A DNA stretch of 64,000 bases from assembly GCF_013344685.1 (NCBI RefSeq), contig NZ_CP050137.1:3093001-3157000 (forward strand), written 5' to 3'. Below, piece after piece: positions 46,953-56,966 of the stretch (position 1 is the stretch's first letter; each line of letters starts with the position of its first letter). Both the position numbers and the translations under genes were made by a program. The stretch is from Sphingomonas sp. CL5.1 (lineage in GTDB: Bacteria; Pseudomonadota; Alphaproteobacteria; Sphingomonadales; Sphingomonadaceae). The notes under the pieces were generated by a model, which worked only from the letters and a program-made list of their open reading frames with translations, was not told the origin of the DNA and ran no database searches.

Positions 46953-49262
46953 ATGCCCCGCCGGTACCCTGAACAACAAGAGAGTGAGGTCGCGGTGGAA
47001 AGGCGCGTTCGGAATACGGTCAATCACATTGCGCTGATTGGTAATTTCCTGCCCCGCAAATGCGGGCTGGCGACCTATACCACCGACACCTATGCCGCAT
47101 TGCGCGAGCGCTTCCCGGACCTGCGCGTCGACGTCTATGCGATGGACGACCATCCGGGGAGCTACGCCTATCCCCCCGCCGTCACCGGCACGATCCCGGA
47201 GCAGGACCGCGCCGCCTATATCGAGACGGCGCGGCGGATCGAGCAATCGGGGGTGCAGGCGATCTGGCTCCAGCACGAATATGGTATCTTCGGGGGCGAG
47301 GCGGGGGAGAATATCCTCGCGCTGCTTGATCGCACCACGCTGCCGCTGATCGTCACGCTGCATACCGTGCTGGAGAAGCCCGACGAGCGGCAGCGCGCGG
47401 TGATGGAGGGGCTGCTGCGCCGCGCGGCGCGCGTGATCGTGATGGCGGAGCGCGGGCGCGAGATATTGAAACGCGTCCACGGCGCCGATCCGCGCATCGT
47501 CGTGACGATCCCGCACGGCGTACCCGATCGCGTGCTGACCGATCCCGCGCTGCTCAAGCCGCGTTTCGGCTGGGAGGGGCGCAAGGTGGTGCTCACCTTC
47601 GGCCTGCTCGCGCCCGGCAAGGGGATCGAGACGGTGATCGAGGCGATGCCGGAGGTGGTCGCGCGGCACCCCGACGCGCTCTACGTCGTGCTCGGAGCGA
47701 CCCATCCCAACCTGATCGCGCACGAGGGCGAGCGATATCGCGACTCGCTCAAGGCGCTGGCGCGGGCGAAGGGGGTGGAGGACAGCGTGGTCTTCATCGA
47801 CGCCTTCGTCGAATATGACGAGCTGATCGATTACCTCCAGGCGGCCGACATCTACGTCACCCCCTATCTCAACCCCGCCCAGATCACGAGCGGGACGCTC
47901 AGCTATGCGGTGGGGGTGGGCAAGGCGGTGATCTCGACGCCCTATGTCCATGCGACGGAGATACTGGCGGACGGCCATGGCGTGCTGGTCGATTTCCGCG
48001 ATTCGGCGGCGTTCGCGCGCGAGATCGACCGGCTGCTCGGCAACGATCGCGATCGCGCGCGCCTGTCGGAGCGCGCCTATGCCCGCGGCCGCACGATGAT
48101 CTGGCCGCGACTCGCCGAGCGCGCGATGGAGGAGATCGCCGCGATCGTCGCCGCGCGCCCGAAGCGGCTGGCCAAAAGCGGCAAGGACGACCGCCTGCTC
48201 CCTCCTGACATCGGCGCGGTCGAGCGGATGAGCGATTCGACCGGGATGCTCCAGCACGGCATCTATTCCGTGCCCGATCGCCGCCACGGCTATTGCATCG
48301 ACGACAATGCCCGCGCGCTGATGCTGATGAGCGCGATCGACGGCCTCGATCCGGTGGTGCGGGATCGCTGGATGACGGTCTATGCCTCGTTCGTGCAATA
48401 TGCGTGGAACCCGGACAAGCGCCGGTTCCGCAACTTCATGAACTTTGACCGGACATGGTGCGAGGAAGTGGGGTCGGAGGATTCGAACGGCCGCGCGCTC
48501 TGGGCATTGGGCGTCACCGCGCGGGACGCGCGCGAGCGCAAGCATCGCGACTGGGCCACCGCGCTGTTCGGCGACACCGCGAGCCTCGCCTTCGCGCTCG
48601 GCAGCCCGCGCGCGCAGGCGTTCGCGATGCTCGGCGCGGCGGCGATGCTGGAGGCGTCGCCCGGCAACCAGCTCGCCCGCGCGATCCTGGAGCGGTTCCC
48701 CGACGAACATCTCGCGCTGCTCGACGGCAACAGCCGGCCGGACTGGCGCTGGTTCGAGATCGTCCTCGCCTATGACAACGCGCGGCTGCCGGAGGCGCTG
48801 ATCCGCGCTGGGCTGGCGCTGGGCCGTGACGATCTGGTCGCTTGCGGGATCGAGACGCTCGACTGGATCGTCGCGATGCAGACCGCGCCGGACGGCCATT
48901 TCCGCGCGATCGGCACCGAAAGCTTCGGCCGCGCCTATGCCGATCCGCTGCCGTTCGACCAGCAGCCGCTGGAGGCGCAGGCGACGATCGACGCCTGCTC
49001 CGCCGCTTTCGCCGCGACCGGCGACGCGAAATGGATCGCCGAGGCGCAACGCGCCTGGCGCTGGTATCTCGGCGGCAACGACCTCGACCTGCCGCTCGCG
49101 ACTGCGCCGGACGGCGGCTGTTTCGACGGGCTGATGCCGACCGGGCTCAATCGCAATCAGGGCGCGGAGTCGATTCTCGCGCTGCAACTCGCATCCTGCG
49201 CGATTTCAAGGCTTTCAAAAGCGGGCACTGCCGTGGCAGGTCAGGGACGCGCTGCCGCCTGA
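46953..49262 (+). CDS. GT4 glycosyltransferase with a long helical C-terminal domain
   Basis: 769 residues from ATG 46953 (GTG 46995 is another candidate start). Residues to about 390 are a GT4 (GT-B) glycosyltransferase: GNFLPRKCGLATYTTDTY, IVTIPHGVPDRV, LTFGLLAPGKGIETVIEAMP and TSGTLSYAVGVGKAVISTPY (the C-terminal E-x7-E region). The remaining ~370 residues resemble an alpha/alpha toroid of glycosidase type with YSVPDRRHGYCIDDNARAL. Followed 42 nt later by the GH130 gene. Such pairs appear in sugar-polymer metabolism, perhaps mannan- or mannoside-related. Confidence 0.86.
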   Translation: MPRRYPEQQESEVAVERRVRNTVNHIALIGNFLPRKCGLATYTTDTYAALRERFPDLRVDVYAMDDHPGSYAYPPAVTGTIPEQDRAAYIETARRIEQSGVQAIWLQHEYGIFGGEAGENILALLDRTTLPLIVTLHTVLEKPDERQRAVMEGLLRRAARVIVMAERGREILKRVHGADPRIVVTIPHGVPDRVLTDPALLKPRFGWEGRKVVLTFGLLAPGKGIETVIEAMPEVVARHPDALYVVLGATHPNLIAHEGERYRDSLKALARAKGVEDSVVFIDAFVEYDELIDYLQAADIYVTPYLNPAQITSGTLSYAVGVGKAVISTPYVHATEILADGHGVLVDFRDSAAFAREIDRLLGNDRDRARLSERAYARGRTMIWPRLAERAMEEIAAIVAARPKRLAKSGKDDRLLPPDIGAVERMSDSTGMLQHGIYSVPDRRHGYCIDDNARALMLMSAIDGLDPVVRDRWMTVYASFVQYAWNPDKRRFRNFMNFDRTWCEEVGSEDSNGRALWALGVTARDARERKHRDWATALFGDTASLAFALGSPRAQAFAMLGAAAMLEASPGNQLARAILERFPDEHLALLDGNSRPDWRWFEIVLAYDNARLPEALIRAGLALGRDDLVACGIETLDWIVAMQTAPDGHFRAIGTESFGRAYADPLPFDQQPLEAQATIDACSAAFAATGDAKWIAEAQRAWRWYLGGNDLDLPLATAPDGGCFDGLMPTGLNRNQGAESILALQLASCAISRLSKAGTAVAGQGRAAA

Positions 49263-49304
49263 CGGGCGGCGCGCGCACCGATTGACGGCACGGCGAGGCG
49301 GGCT

Positions 49305-50585
49305 TTGGAGATATTCAACCACCGATTGCGGCTGCACGCCGATCCCTCGCGCGTCGTCGTGCGGCCGTTCCATCTCGGCTGGCAATCGAACGGGTCGGGC
49401 GTCAGCCGGTCGCAGCGGCTGATCAGCGAAGTGCTCGACATGACGGAGGCGGAGGCGAGCGCGCAGCTCGAGACCGTGCTCAAGGATTTCGAGGCACGGC
49501 ACTGGCAGACGCGGCGCGTGTTCATGACCCGCTATGACCGGATCGCGGCGCAGCACGGGCTGGACGGCAGCCGCATCGGCGACGTGAAGCGCCAGCTCAT
49601 CGGCGCCTATTTCTGCCACGAATACAGCTATGCCGCCGCCGCGCTGATGAATCCCAGCGCCGTGCCGCATCCCGATCAGTCGGGCATGCCCAAGGGATCG
49701 CAGCGCATCGTGATGTCGCTGCGCGCGGTGGGGGAGGGGCATATTTCCTCCGTCGCGTTCCGCGAGGGGATCATCACCTCCGACCGCCGGCTGAAGCTGG
49801 CGCCCGAGCCTCCGTTCGCCACCGCGGCCGACGCGGAAGGCATCAACGAGGAACAGGCGCCGACCGGCCCCGTGACGGTGGTGCGTCACCGCGATTCGAC
49901 GCTTTCCGGCACGGTGATCTTCCCGATCACCGAGGCGCAGTCGAAGGGGCTGGAGGATTTGCGGCTCGTCAGGTTCATGCATGACGACGGCGAGCCGGAG
50001 TGGCTCGGCACCTATACCGCCTATAACGGCTCGACGATCCAGTCCGAGTTGATGCGGACGCGCGATTTCCGCTCGTTCGATCTCGTGCCGATGACCGGCA
50101 CGGCCTCGCACAACAAGGGGATCGCGCTGTTCCCGCGCCGCGTCGACGGCGCCTATATGGCGATCGGGCGGCAGGACGGGGAGAACCTCTACCTGCTCAA
50201 GACCGACGATCTCACCCACTGGGACGACGGAGAGCTTATCCTCAAGCCGGACCAGCCGTGGGAGTTCGTCCAGATCGGCAATTGCGGCGCGCCGATCGAG
50301 CTGGACGAGGGCTGGCTGCTGCTCACGCACGGGGTGGGGGCGATGCGCAAATATTCGATCGGCGCTGCGCTGCTCGACAAGCGCGACCCGTCGAAGGTGA
50401 TCGGCCGCACAAAGGCCCCGATCCTCGCCGCCGCCGATCAGGACCGCGAGGGCTATGTGCCGAACGTCGTCTATACCTGCGGGGCGATGAAGCACGGCGA
50501 CATGCTGTTCATGCCCTATGGCATCGCGGACAGCTCGGTGGGTTTCGCCTTCGTCGATATCAAGGATTTGCTGGCGGTGATGTGA
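49305..50585 (+). CDS. GH130 family glycosidase (mannoside phosphorylase/hydrolase-like)
   Basis: 426 residues. Five-bladed beta-propeller pattern: KGLEDLRLVRFMHDDGEPEWLGTYTAYNG, FRSFDLVPMTGTASHNKGIALFP, GDGENLY and PDQPWEFVQIGNCGAPIELDEGWLLLTHG. GH130 members act on beta-mannosides, by phosphorolysis or by hydrolysis; residue choice cannot settle which. TTG start behind GAGGCGGGC. It overlaps the convergent OPT gene end by 26 nt. Confidence 0.85.
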   Translation: MEIFNHRLRLHADPSRVVVRPFHLGWQSNGSGVSRSQRLISEVLDMTEAEASAQLETVLKDFEARHWQTRRVFMTRYDRIAAQHGLDGSRIGDVKRQLIGAYFCHEYSYAAAALMNPSAVPHPDQSGMPKGSQRIVMSLRAVGEGHISSVAFREGIITSDRRLKLAPEPPFATAADAEGINEEQAPTGPVTVVRHRDSTLSGTVIFPITEAQSKGLEDLRLVRFMHDDGEPEWLGTYTAYNGSTIQSELMRTRDFRSFDLVPMTGTASHNKGIALFPRRVDGAYMAIGRQDGENLYLLKTDDLTHWDDGELILKPDQPWEFVQIGNCGAPIELDEGWLLLTHGVGAMRKYSIGAALLDKRDPSKVIGRTKAPILAAADQDREGYVPNVVYTCGAMKHGDMLFMPYGIADSSVGFAFVDIKDLLAVM

Positions 50586-52536
50586 CCAGCCCGCGCGTTC
50601 GGCGGTACAGCCACCAGACGAGCGCGACGAACAGCGCCGTCCCGCCGATCAATGCGGCGGGCGCGAAGCCATCGCCCGTCACCGCCAGCGGCGAATCGCT
50701 GTTGGTCGCCGCTACGATGCCCGCGAAGACCACGCCGAACAGGCTCTCGCCCACGATCATCCCGGTGGCGAGCAGCACGCCGAGTCGCTTCGCGTCCTCC
50801 ACGTCGACGCGCCGTTCAGACCAGCGATCGTAGAACCAGCCGAGCACCGAGCCGACCGTCACCGGCAGGATCACCGCCATCGGGAGGTAGATGCCGATGC
50901 CGATCGCCAGCGGCGGCAGGCGCAGCAGCCTCGCGCGGCCGAGCGCCTCATCCAGCACGACGAAGGCGACGCCGGCGAGCGCGCCCCAGCGCAGCATCGG
51001 CCAGTTGAGGTCGCCGCCCAGCACGCCCTTCGCCAGCGCGGAGATCAGCCCGGCCTGCGGCGCGGCGAGCGCCTGCGGCCCCGCGCCGGGCGCGCCGGCG
51101 AAGCCGAAGGCGGTGTTGAGCAGGTCCATCACGATCGGCACCACCAGCGCGCCGAAGCATACGCCGATCACCAGCGCCACCTGCTGCTTCCACGGCGTCG
51201 CGCCGACGAGCTGGCCGGTCTTTAGGTCTTGCAGATTGTCGTTCGAGATCGTCGCCACGCCGAAGACGATGCCGGTGACGATCAGCGCATAGGCGATCAG
51301 CGCCTGCGCGGTGTCCGGCGGCGTGTCGCGCCCGAACAGTGCCACCAGCATCAGCGAGGCGGCGAGGATCGAGAGGATGCCGATCGCGGAGACGGGCGAA
51401 TTGGACGCGCCGATCAGCCCGGCCATGTATCCGCACACCGCCGCGATCAGCAGGCCGATCACCAGCACGAACAGCAACGCCCCGCCGATCAGCACCACGC
51501 CCGACGCGGCGAGCGGTCCGCCTTGGAGAACGCTCCACAGCAGGATGCCGATCGGCGCCAGCATGGCGAGCGAGACGAGGCCGACGATCCCGATCGGCAG
51601 GTCGCGTTCGGTCAGCGCCAGCACCGCGCCGCCGCGCCGCGCGCGGCTCGCGGCGAGCGCGGAGGCGACGCCGCCGACCACCGGCCGCGCGATCTTCACC
51701 AGCGTCCACACCGCCGCGACGCCGATCACGCCCGCGCCGAAGAAGCGCACGTCGGCGCGGAACACGGCGTTGGCCAGTTCCTCCGCGCCGCCGCCCTTGC
51801 CGCTACGCGCGGTGAGGAAGGGGAGCAGCACCCACCAGCCGGTCGCCATGCCGACGAGCTGCGCCATGCCGACCGACAGGCCGACGAGATGCCCGACGCC
51901 AAGCAGCGCGAACGACAGCCCGCCCGAAATCCCGGTCGCGCCCGCGCCGACGCGGAACCAGCGCGCCGCCTCCGCCGCCGCCAGCTTCATCTGGGTGAGC
52001 AATGCGAAGCCGGCGGAGGCGAGGCTGCCCCAGATCAGCACCTTGAGGCCCTTGGCGCTCTCCGCCCCGCCGTCGCGCGCGGCGGAGCCGACCTCCAGCA
52101 CCTCGGCGGCCGCGCGACCTTCGGGATAGGGCAGGTCGGTATCCACCACCAGCGCGCGGCGCAGCGGCACCGAGAACATCACGCCGAGGATGCCGCCGGT
52201 CGCGGTGATCGCGGCGGTGGTGACGAACGGGAAACCGTACCACCAGCCGATCATCACGAGGCCGGGCAGCACGAAGATGATCGCCGCCAGCGTTCCCGCC
52301 GCGCTGGCGATCGTCTGGACGATGTTGTTCTCGAGGATCGAGCTGTCGGGAAAGGCGCGCAGCACCGCCATCGAGATCACCGCCGCCGGGATCGAGGTGG
52401 CGAAGGTCAGCCCCACCTTGAGGCCGAGATAGACGTTCGCCGCCGTGAACAGCAGGGTGATGATCCCGCCGAGCAGGATGCCGCGGACGGTGAGTTCGGC
52501 AACGCCGGTGCGCTGCGCGTCGGAAGGGGTGGTCAT
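50560..52536 (-). CDS. OPT family oligopeptide/metal-chelate transporter
   Basis: 658 residues, about 14-16 transmembrane helices. N-terminal LTVRGILLGGIITLLFTAANVYLGLKVGLTFATSIPAAVIS is the classical OPT start, and GGAIATGGILG-like and DLNWPMLRWGALAG segments follow. In bacteria this group takes up small peptides or metal-siderophore-type chelates by proton coupling. Alone on the minus strand, separated from the divergent hom by ~100 nt. Confidence 0.9.
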   Translation of the reverse strand: MTTPSDAQRTGVAELTVRGILLGGIITLLFTAANVYLGLKVGLTFATSIPAAVISMAVLRAFPDSSILENNIVQTIASAAGTLAAIIFVLPGLVMIGWWYGFPFVTTAAITATGGILGVMFSVPLRRALVVDTDLPYPEGRAAAEVLEVGSAARDGGAESAKGLKVLIWGSLASAGFALLTQMKLAAAEAARWFRVGAGATGISGGLSFALLGVGHLVGLSVGMAQLVGMATGWWVLLPFLTARSGKGGGAEELANAVFRADVRFFGAGVIGVAAVWTLVKIARPVVGGVASALAASRARRGGAVLALTERDLPIGIVGLVSLAMLAPIGILLWSVLQGGPLAASGVVLIGGALLFVLVIGLLIAAVCGYMAGLIGASNSPVSAIGILSILAASLMLVALFGRDTPPDTAQALIAYALIVTGIVFGVATISNDNLQDLKTGQLVGATPWKQQVALVIGVCFGALVVPIVMDLLNTAFGFAGAPGAGPQALAAPQAGLISALAKGVLGGDLNWPMLRWGALAGVAFVVLDEALGRARLLRLPPLAIGIGIYLPMAVILPVTVGSVLGWFYDRWSERRVDVEDAKRLGVLLATGMIVGESLFGVVFAGIVAATNSDSPLAVTGDGFAPAALIGGTALFVALVWWLYRRTRGLVTSPPANP

Positions 52537-52639
52537 CGGCGATCAGTAGCGGCGCGGCACGGCATGGGGAAGCCATCCCACTTGTCCCGGCCCGCTTCGT
52601 GGCCCAAGAGCGCGCGCGACCATTGGATAGGGAATCGAC

Positions 52640-53926
52640 ATGGCGGAAGCGTTGCGCGTGGCGTTGGCGGGGCTGGGTACGGTCGGATCGGGCGTGATCC
52701 GCGTGCTGGAGGCCAATCGCGCGCTGATCGAGCGCCGCGCCGGCCGCGCGATCGAGGTGGTCGCCGTCTCCGCGCGCGATCGCGGCAAGGATCGCGGCGT
52801 CGATATCTCCGGTTTCGCATGGGTCGACGACACGGTGGCGCTGGCCGACGCGGGCGCGGACGTGGTGGTGGAGCTAGTCGGCGGGGCGGACGGCCCGGCG
52901 CTGGCGCTGGCCCGCGCGACGCTCGGCAAGGGCAAGGCGTTCGTCACCGCCAACAAGGCGATGCTCGCGCATCACGGGCTGGAGCTGGCCGAGGCGGCGG
53001 AGAAGGCCGGCGTGCCGCTGAAGTTCGAGGCGGCGGTGGCGGGCGGCATCCCGGTCATCAAGGGGCTGCGCGAGGGCGCCGCGGCGAACGAGATCGCGCG
53101 GGTGCAGGGCATCCTCAACGGCACCTGCAACTTCATCCTCTCCAAGATGGAGGCCGAGGGCCGCGATTTCGGCGAGGTGCTCGCCGAGGCGCAGGCGCTC
53201 GGCTATGCGGAGGCCGATCCCAGCTTCGACATCGACGGCGTGGACGCGGCGCACAAATTGTCGATCCTCGCCAGCCTCGCCTTCGGAACGCGGCCGGCGT
53301 TCGAGGATGTCGCCATTCGCGGCATCCGCCAGGTGATCGCGGGGGATATCGCGGAAGCGGCGGCGCTCGGCTATCGCATCCGGCTGATCGGTCAGGCGGA
53401 GCTTGGCGCGGGCGGGCTGTTCCAGCGCGTCCAGCCGCAGCTCGTGCCGCAGGATCATCCGCTCGCCCATGTCACCGGATCGACCAATGCGGTGGTGGCG
53501 GAGGGCAATTTCGTCGGCCGGCTGCTGTTCCAGGGCGCCGGCGCGGGCGACGGGCCGACCGCCAGCGCGGTGATCGCCGACCTGATCGACATAGCGCGCG
53601 GCGAGGCGGGGCCGCCCTTCGCGATGCCGGCGGCGGCGCTGACGGCGGCGAACGCGGCGGATACCGGTTCGCGGCGCGGGCGGGCCTATCTGCGCTTCAT
53701 GGTCGCGGACCGCATCGGCGTGCTGGCCGAGATCGCGGCGGCGATGCGCGACGCGGGCGTCTCGATCGAAAGCCTGATCCAGCGCGGCGCCAACCCCGAC
53801 GGCAGCGCATTGGTCGCGATCGTCACCCACGAGGCGCCCGAATCCGCCATCGCCGCCGCGCTGGAACGGCTGCGCGGTTCGCAGAGCCTCGTCGGCGAGC
53901 CGATGTGGATGCCGATCCTGGGATAA
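52640..53926 (+). CDS. hom: Homoserine dehydrogenase
   Basis: 428 residues, NAD(P)-dependent. The Rossmann nucleotide loop GLGTVGSGVIRVLE is at the N-terminus, and the catalytic region includes EAAVAGGIPVIKGLREG and GILNGTCNFILSKM with a Lys later in the fold. A C-terminal ACT domain (VADRIGVLAEIAAAMRDAGVS) suggests threonine feedback. Reduces aspartate semialdehyde in Thr/Met/Ile synthesis. Confidence 0.96.
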   Translation: MAEALRVALAGLGTVGSGVIRVLEANRALIERRAGRAIEVVAVSARDRGKDRGVDISGFAWVDDTVALADAGADVVVELVGGADGPALALARATLGKGKAFVTANKAMLAHHGLELAEAAEKAGVPLKFEAAVAGGIPVIKGLREGAAANEIARVQGILNGTCNFILSKMEAEGRDFGEVLAEAQALGYAEADPSFDIDGVDAAHKLSILASLAFGTRPAFEDVAIRGIRQVIAGDIAEAAALGYRIRLIGQAELGAGGLFQRVQPQLVPQDHPLAHVTGSTNAVVAEGNFVGRLLFQGAGAGDGPTASAVIADLIDIARGEAGPPFAMPAAALTAANAADTGSRRGRAYLRFMVADRIGVLAEIAAAMRDAGVSIESLIQRGANPDGSALVAIVTHEAPESAIAAALERLRGSQSLVGEPMWMPILG

Positions 53927-53936
53927 GCCGGCGCGT

Positions 53937-54281
53937 TCAGGCGCGGCCGGCGAACATGAACACCACCGCGCCGATCAGGCAGAGGAACGCGCCCGCGTGG
54001 CGCCAGCCGAGCGGCTCGCCCAGCACCGTCACCGCGAACACGGCGAACACCGCGAGCGTGATGACCTCCTGCGTCACCTTGAGCTGCCCGCCGGTCCAGC
54101 CGTGGGCATAGCCGATGCGGTTGGCGGGCACGGCGAGGCAATATTCGGCCAGCGCGATGCCCCAGCTTATCAGGATCACCAGCGGCAGCGGCTTCGTCAT
54201 CCCGCCCTTCAGGTGCCAGTACCAGGCGGTGGTCATGAAGCAGTTGGAAAGGATAAGCAGCGCGATCGTCGGCATCGGCAT
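53937..54281 (-). CDS. DMT-superfamily small membrane protein (DUF486-like)
   Basis: 114 residues, four predicted helices (about 4-22, 31-50, 72-88, 93-112). The pattern FMTTAWYWHL and NRIGYAHGWTGGQLKVTQEVITL is that of DUF486 inner-membrane proteins of the drug/metabolite transporter type. Substrate unknown. Convergent with hom. Confidence 0.85.
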   Translation of the reverse strand: MPMPTIALLILSNCFMTTAWYWHLKGGMTKPLPLVILISWGIALAEYCLAVPANRIGYAHGWTGGQLKVTQEVITLAVFAVFAVTVLGEPLGWRHAGAFLCLIGAVVFMFAGRA

Positions 54282-54361
54282 CCCCAGCCGGCGGGTGGCG
54301 GCGCCGATCGCCGCCCGCCCGTCGCGGTGGAGCGATACACCGGTTCAGAATCCGCGCAATC

Positions 54362-54580
54362 TCAGCGGCGCGGTTTTTCCTCGCTATCGGCGATATTGAG
54401 GCCGTCCTCGTCCGGGTCCAGATCGAGGTCCACGTCCGGCGCGAGATCGGTGATGATCGTCCCGTCGCTCGGCCCCTCGCGCGTCACCTCGAGGATTTCG
54501 GCGCGCTGGCTCTCGTCATAGCCGTCCTCGTCATAGCCGTCGTCGCCCGAGCCGAGCCCCGGCACCTGATGTCCACCCAT
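54362..54580 (-). CDS. Small acidic protein (72 aa)
   Basis: Starts at ATG 54580 behind GAGGAG. Very rich in Asp/Glu (DLAPDVDLDLDPDEDGLN) with a Tyr/Asp/Gly segment. No fold recognised; probably disordered. Upstream is the Bcr/CflA-type exporter on the same strand. Plausible but of low certainty as a conserved gene. Confidence 0.55.
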   Translation of the reverse strand: MGGHQVPGLGSGDDGYDEDGYDESQRAEILEVTREGPSDGTIITDLAPDVDLDLDPDEDGLNIADSEEKPRR

Positions 54581-54646
54581 CGCCATCTCCTCTCTTTCCA
54601 TTTCCCTCGAACCCGCATCGGGCCGGGCGGTTCCCGGAAAGGAGCG

Positions 54647-55879
54647 TCAGGCGATCGGCTTGAACAGTCGCCCGTGCTCGGTGATCGCGGCGAGCGCCAG
54701 CGCGAGCAGCGCCGCGATCAGGAAGCCGGCGGTCAGCGGCATCGTCGTCCCGTCGAACGCATGGCCGATCAGCGAGCCGATCGCGGAGCCGAAGGTGAGG
54801 CTGACGAAGCCCTGCACGCTGGACGCCATGCCCGCGATATGCCCCATCTTCTCCATCGCCATGGCGGAGAAATTGGAGCTGGAAAGCGCGAAGCAGCCCA
54901 GGGTGATCGCCTGGAGCGTGGCGAAGACCGTCACCGTCTCATGCCCGGTCGTGGCGATGGCGAGGTGCAGCGCGGTGCACAGGATCATCACGCAGATCGC
55001 GCTGTGGCTGATCCGCCGCGTGCCGAGCCGCATCACCAGCCGCGCGTTGAACAGGTTCGCCACCAGCATCGTCCCCGCGCTGGTGGCGAAGATCACCATC
55101 AGCAGCTTCGGCGAGCCGAAGGTGATCGCCATGATCGGCTCGATCGAGCCGAGATAGCCGTAGAGCGCGGCGGTCAACCCCGTCGTGGCCAGCGTGTAGC
55201 CGAGCGAATAGCGATCGGCGAAGGTGGCGCGCCAGCCGGCGAGGATCGTCGCGACGCGGATGTCGTGGCGGTCCTCCGGCAGCATCGTCTCCGGCATCCG
55301 CGTCGCCACCCAGGCCATCACCAGCAGCGCCAGCCCGGCGACGATCCAGAACATCGTCCGCCACGTTCCGATCAGCAGGATCGCGGTGCCGAAGGCAGGG
55401 GCGATGATCGGCACCGCCATGAACACCATCACGGCGAGCGACATGATCTGCGCCATCGCCCGCCCGGCATAGCAATCGCGCACCATCGCCACGGTCGCGA
55501 CGCGCGCCCCGGCGATCGCCACCCCACCGACGAAGCGCGAGGCGAGCAGCAGCGGGAAGCTCGCCGACACCGCCGCCAGCACGTTCATCAGCGCATAGGC
55601 CGCCAGCGCCCCGATCAGCATCCGCCGCCGGCCGTAGCGATCGACCAGCGGCCCGTGGAATATCTGCCCCGCGCCGAAGCCGATGCCGAAAATGGTGATG
55701 ACGAACTGGTGATTGTTGGGGCTGGCGACGTGCAGCGAGCGGCCGATATCCGGCAGGGCGGGCAGCATCGTGTCGATGCCGAGCGCGCCCATCGCCATCA
55801 GCGCCGCGACGAGCGCCACGAACTCGCCGAACGGGATCGGCGCGCCGCGCGGCGTGTCCTGAGGTGACGATGCTGCCAT
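54647..55879 (-). CDS. Multidrug efflux MFS transporter, Bcr/CflA-like
   Basis: 410 residues, twelve helices. Motif A is in GPLVDRYGRRRMLIGAL (~70-86), typical of MFS drug:H+ antiporters; MVRDCYAGRAMAQIMSL is the Bcr/CflA marker region. Likely exports drugs or sulfonamide-type compounds by proton antiport. Start at the Met of MAASSPQDTPRG. Convergent upstream with the 2-oxoglutarate oxygenase (divergent starts). Confidence 0.9.
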   Translation of the reverse strand: MAASSPQDTPRGAPIPFGEFVALVAALMAMGALGIDTMLPALPDIGRSLHVASPNNHQFVITIFGIGFGAGQIFHGPLVDRYGRRRMLIGALAAYALMNVLAAVSASFPLLLASRFVGGVAIAGARVATVAMVRDCYAGRAMAQIMSLAVMVFMAVPIIAPAFGTAILLIGTWRTMFWIVAGLALLVMAWVATRMPETMLPEDRHDIRVATILAGWRATFADRYSLGYTLATTGLTAALYGYLGSIEPIMAITFGSPKLLMVIFATSAGTMLVANLFNARLVMRLGTRRISHSAICVMILCTALHLAIATTGHETVTVFATLQAITLGCFALSSSNFSAMAMEKMGHIAGMASSVQGFVSLTFGSAIGSLIGHAFDGTTMPLTAGFLIAALLALALAAITEHGRLFKPIA

Positions 55880-55950
55880 GCAGCGCCCGTTACCGGCGGG
55901 AGCCGCGCAAGTCACCCCCTGGCGACTGGCGGAGCATCGGGGGAGGGGCT

Positions 55951-56940
55951 ATGCCGGTCGTTTCCAATTCACGGACCGCACAGATGCTCGATACCCCGCT
56001 GGCCAAGGTGCCGACGCTCAGCCTGAACGACCAGGCAACCGACCCGATCGCCTTCGCCGCCGCGCTGGGCGGCTCGTTCGAGCGGTTCGGCTTCGCGATC
56101 GTCGCCGATCACGGCATCCCGCGCGACCTGATCGACCGCGCGTGGCGCGAGACGGAGGCGCTGTTCGCGCTGCCCGACGCGGAGAAGCGCGGCTATTTCG
56201 TCGCGGGTGGCGGCGGCGCGCGCGGCTATACGCCGTTCAAGACCGAGATCGCCAAGGACGCCAGGCACGTCGATCTCAAGGAATTCTGGCATATCGGCCG
56301 CGAGCTTCCCGCCGGGCACCGCTTCGCGGCGGACATGGCGCCGAACATCTGGCCGGCGCGGCCGGCGGGGTTCCGCGAGACGTTCCTCGAGCTGTTCACC
56401 GCGTTCGACCACGCGGGCGACCGGTTGCTCTCCGCGATCGCCCGGCACCTCGAATTGGAGCCTGACTGGTTCGATCGCGCGGTCACGGACGGCAACAGCG
56501 TGCTGCGCCTGCTGCATTATCCACCGATCCCGGCCGACGCGGAGGGCGTGCGGGCAGGGGCGCATGAGGACATCAACCTCATCACCCTGCTGCTCGGCGC
56601 GGAGGAGGCGGGGCTGGAACTGCTCGATCGCGATTCGGGGCGGTGGCTGGCGATCAAGCCGCCGGAGGGTGCGATGGTCGTCAACGTCGGCGACATGCTC
56701 CAGCGGCTGACCAACCATGTCCTGCCGTCGACCACCCACCGCGTCGTCAACCCGCCGCCCGAGCGGCGCGGACATTCGCGCTATTCGATGCCGTTCTTCC
56801 TGCATCCCGCGCCGGATTTCCTGATCGAGACGTTGCCCGGCTGCATCACCGCCGGCAACCCGAACCGTTATCCGACGCCGATCACCGCGCATGATTACCT
56901 GCACGAGCGGCTGGTAGAGATCGGACTAATCAGGAAGTAG
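55951..56940 (+). CDS. 2-oxoglutarate/Fe(II)-dependent oxygenase, isopenicillin N synthase family
   Basis: 329 residues. Iron ligands: His and Asp in AHEDINLITLLL (~207-218) and the second His in STTHRVVNPP (~267), with the Arg of RYSMPFFLHP as co-substrate anchor. The N-terminal region VPTLSLNDQ ... GFAIVADHGIP matches the family opening. No beta-lactam genes nearby, so substrate unknown. GGGGGAGGGG precedes ATG 55951. Confidence 0.9.
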   Translation: MPVVSNSRTAQMLDTPLAKVPTLSLNDQATDPIAFAAALGGSFERFGFAIVADHGIPRDLIDRAWRETEALFALPDAEKRGYFVAGGGGARGYTPFKTEIAKDARHVDLKEFWHIGRELPAGHRFAADMAPNIWPARPAGFRETFLELFTAFDHAGDRLLSAIARHLELEPDWFDRAVTDGNSVLRLLHYPPIPADAEGVRAGAHEDINLITLLLGAEEAGLELLDRDSGRWLAIKPPEGAMVVNVGDMLQRLTNHVLPSTTHRVVNPPPERRGHSRYSMPFFLHPAPDFLIETLPGCITAGNPNRYPTPITAHDYLHERLVEIGLIRK

Positions 56941-56966
56941 GCGCTACGCCTCGCGGCGCCGGCGGG

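Noticed and set aside
52537..52639. A SAM-type riboswitch upstream of hom
   Set aside because: The ~100-nt gap has some complementarity but none of the conserved core positions I know for SAM-I, SAM-II or SAM/SAH riboswitches.
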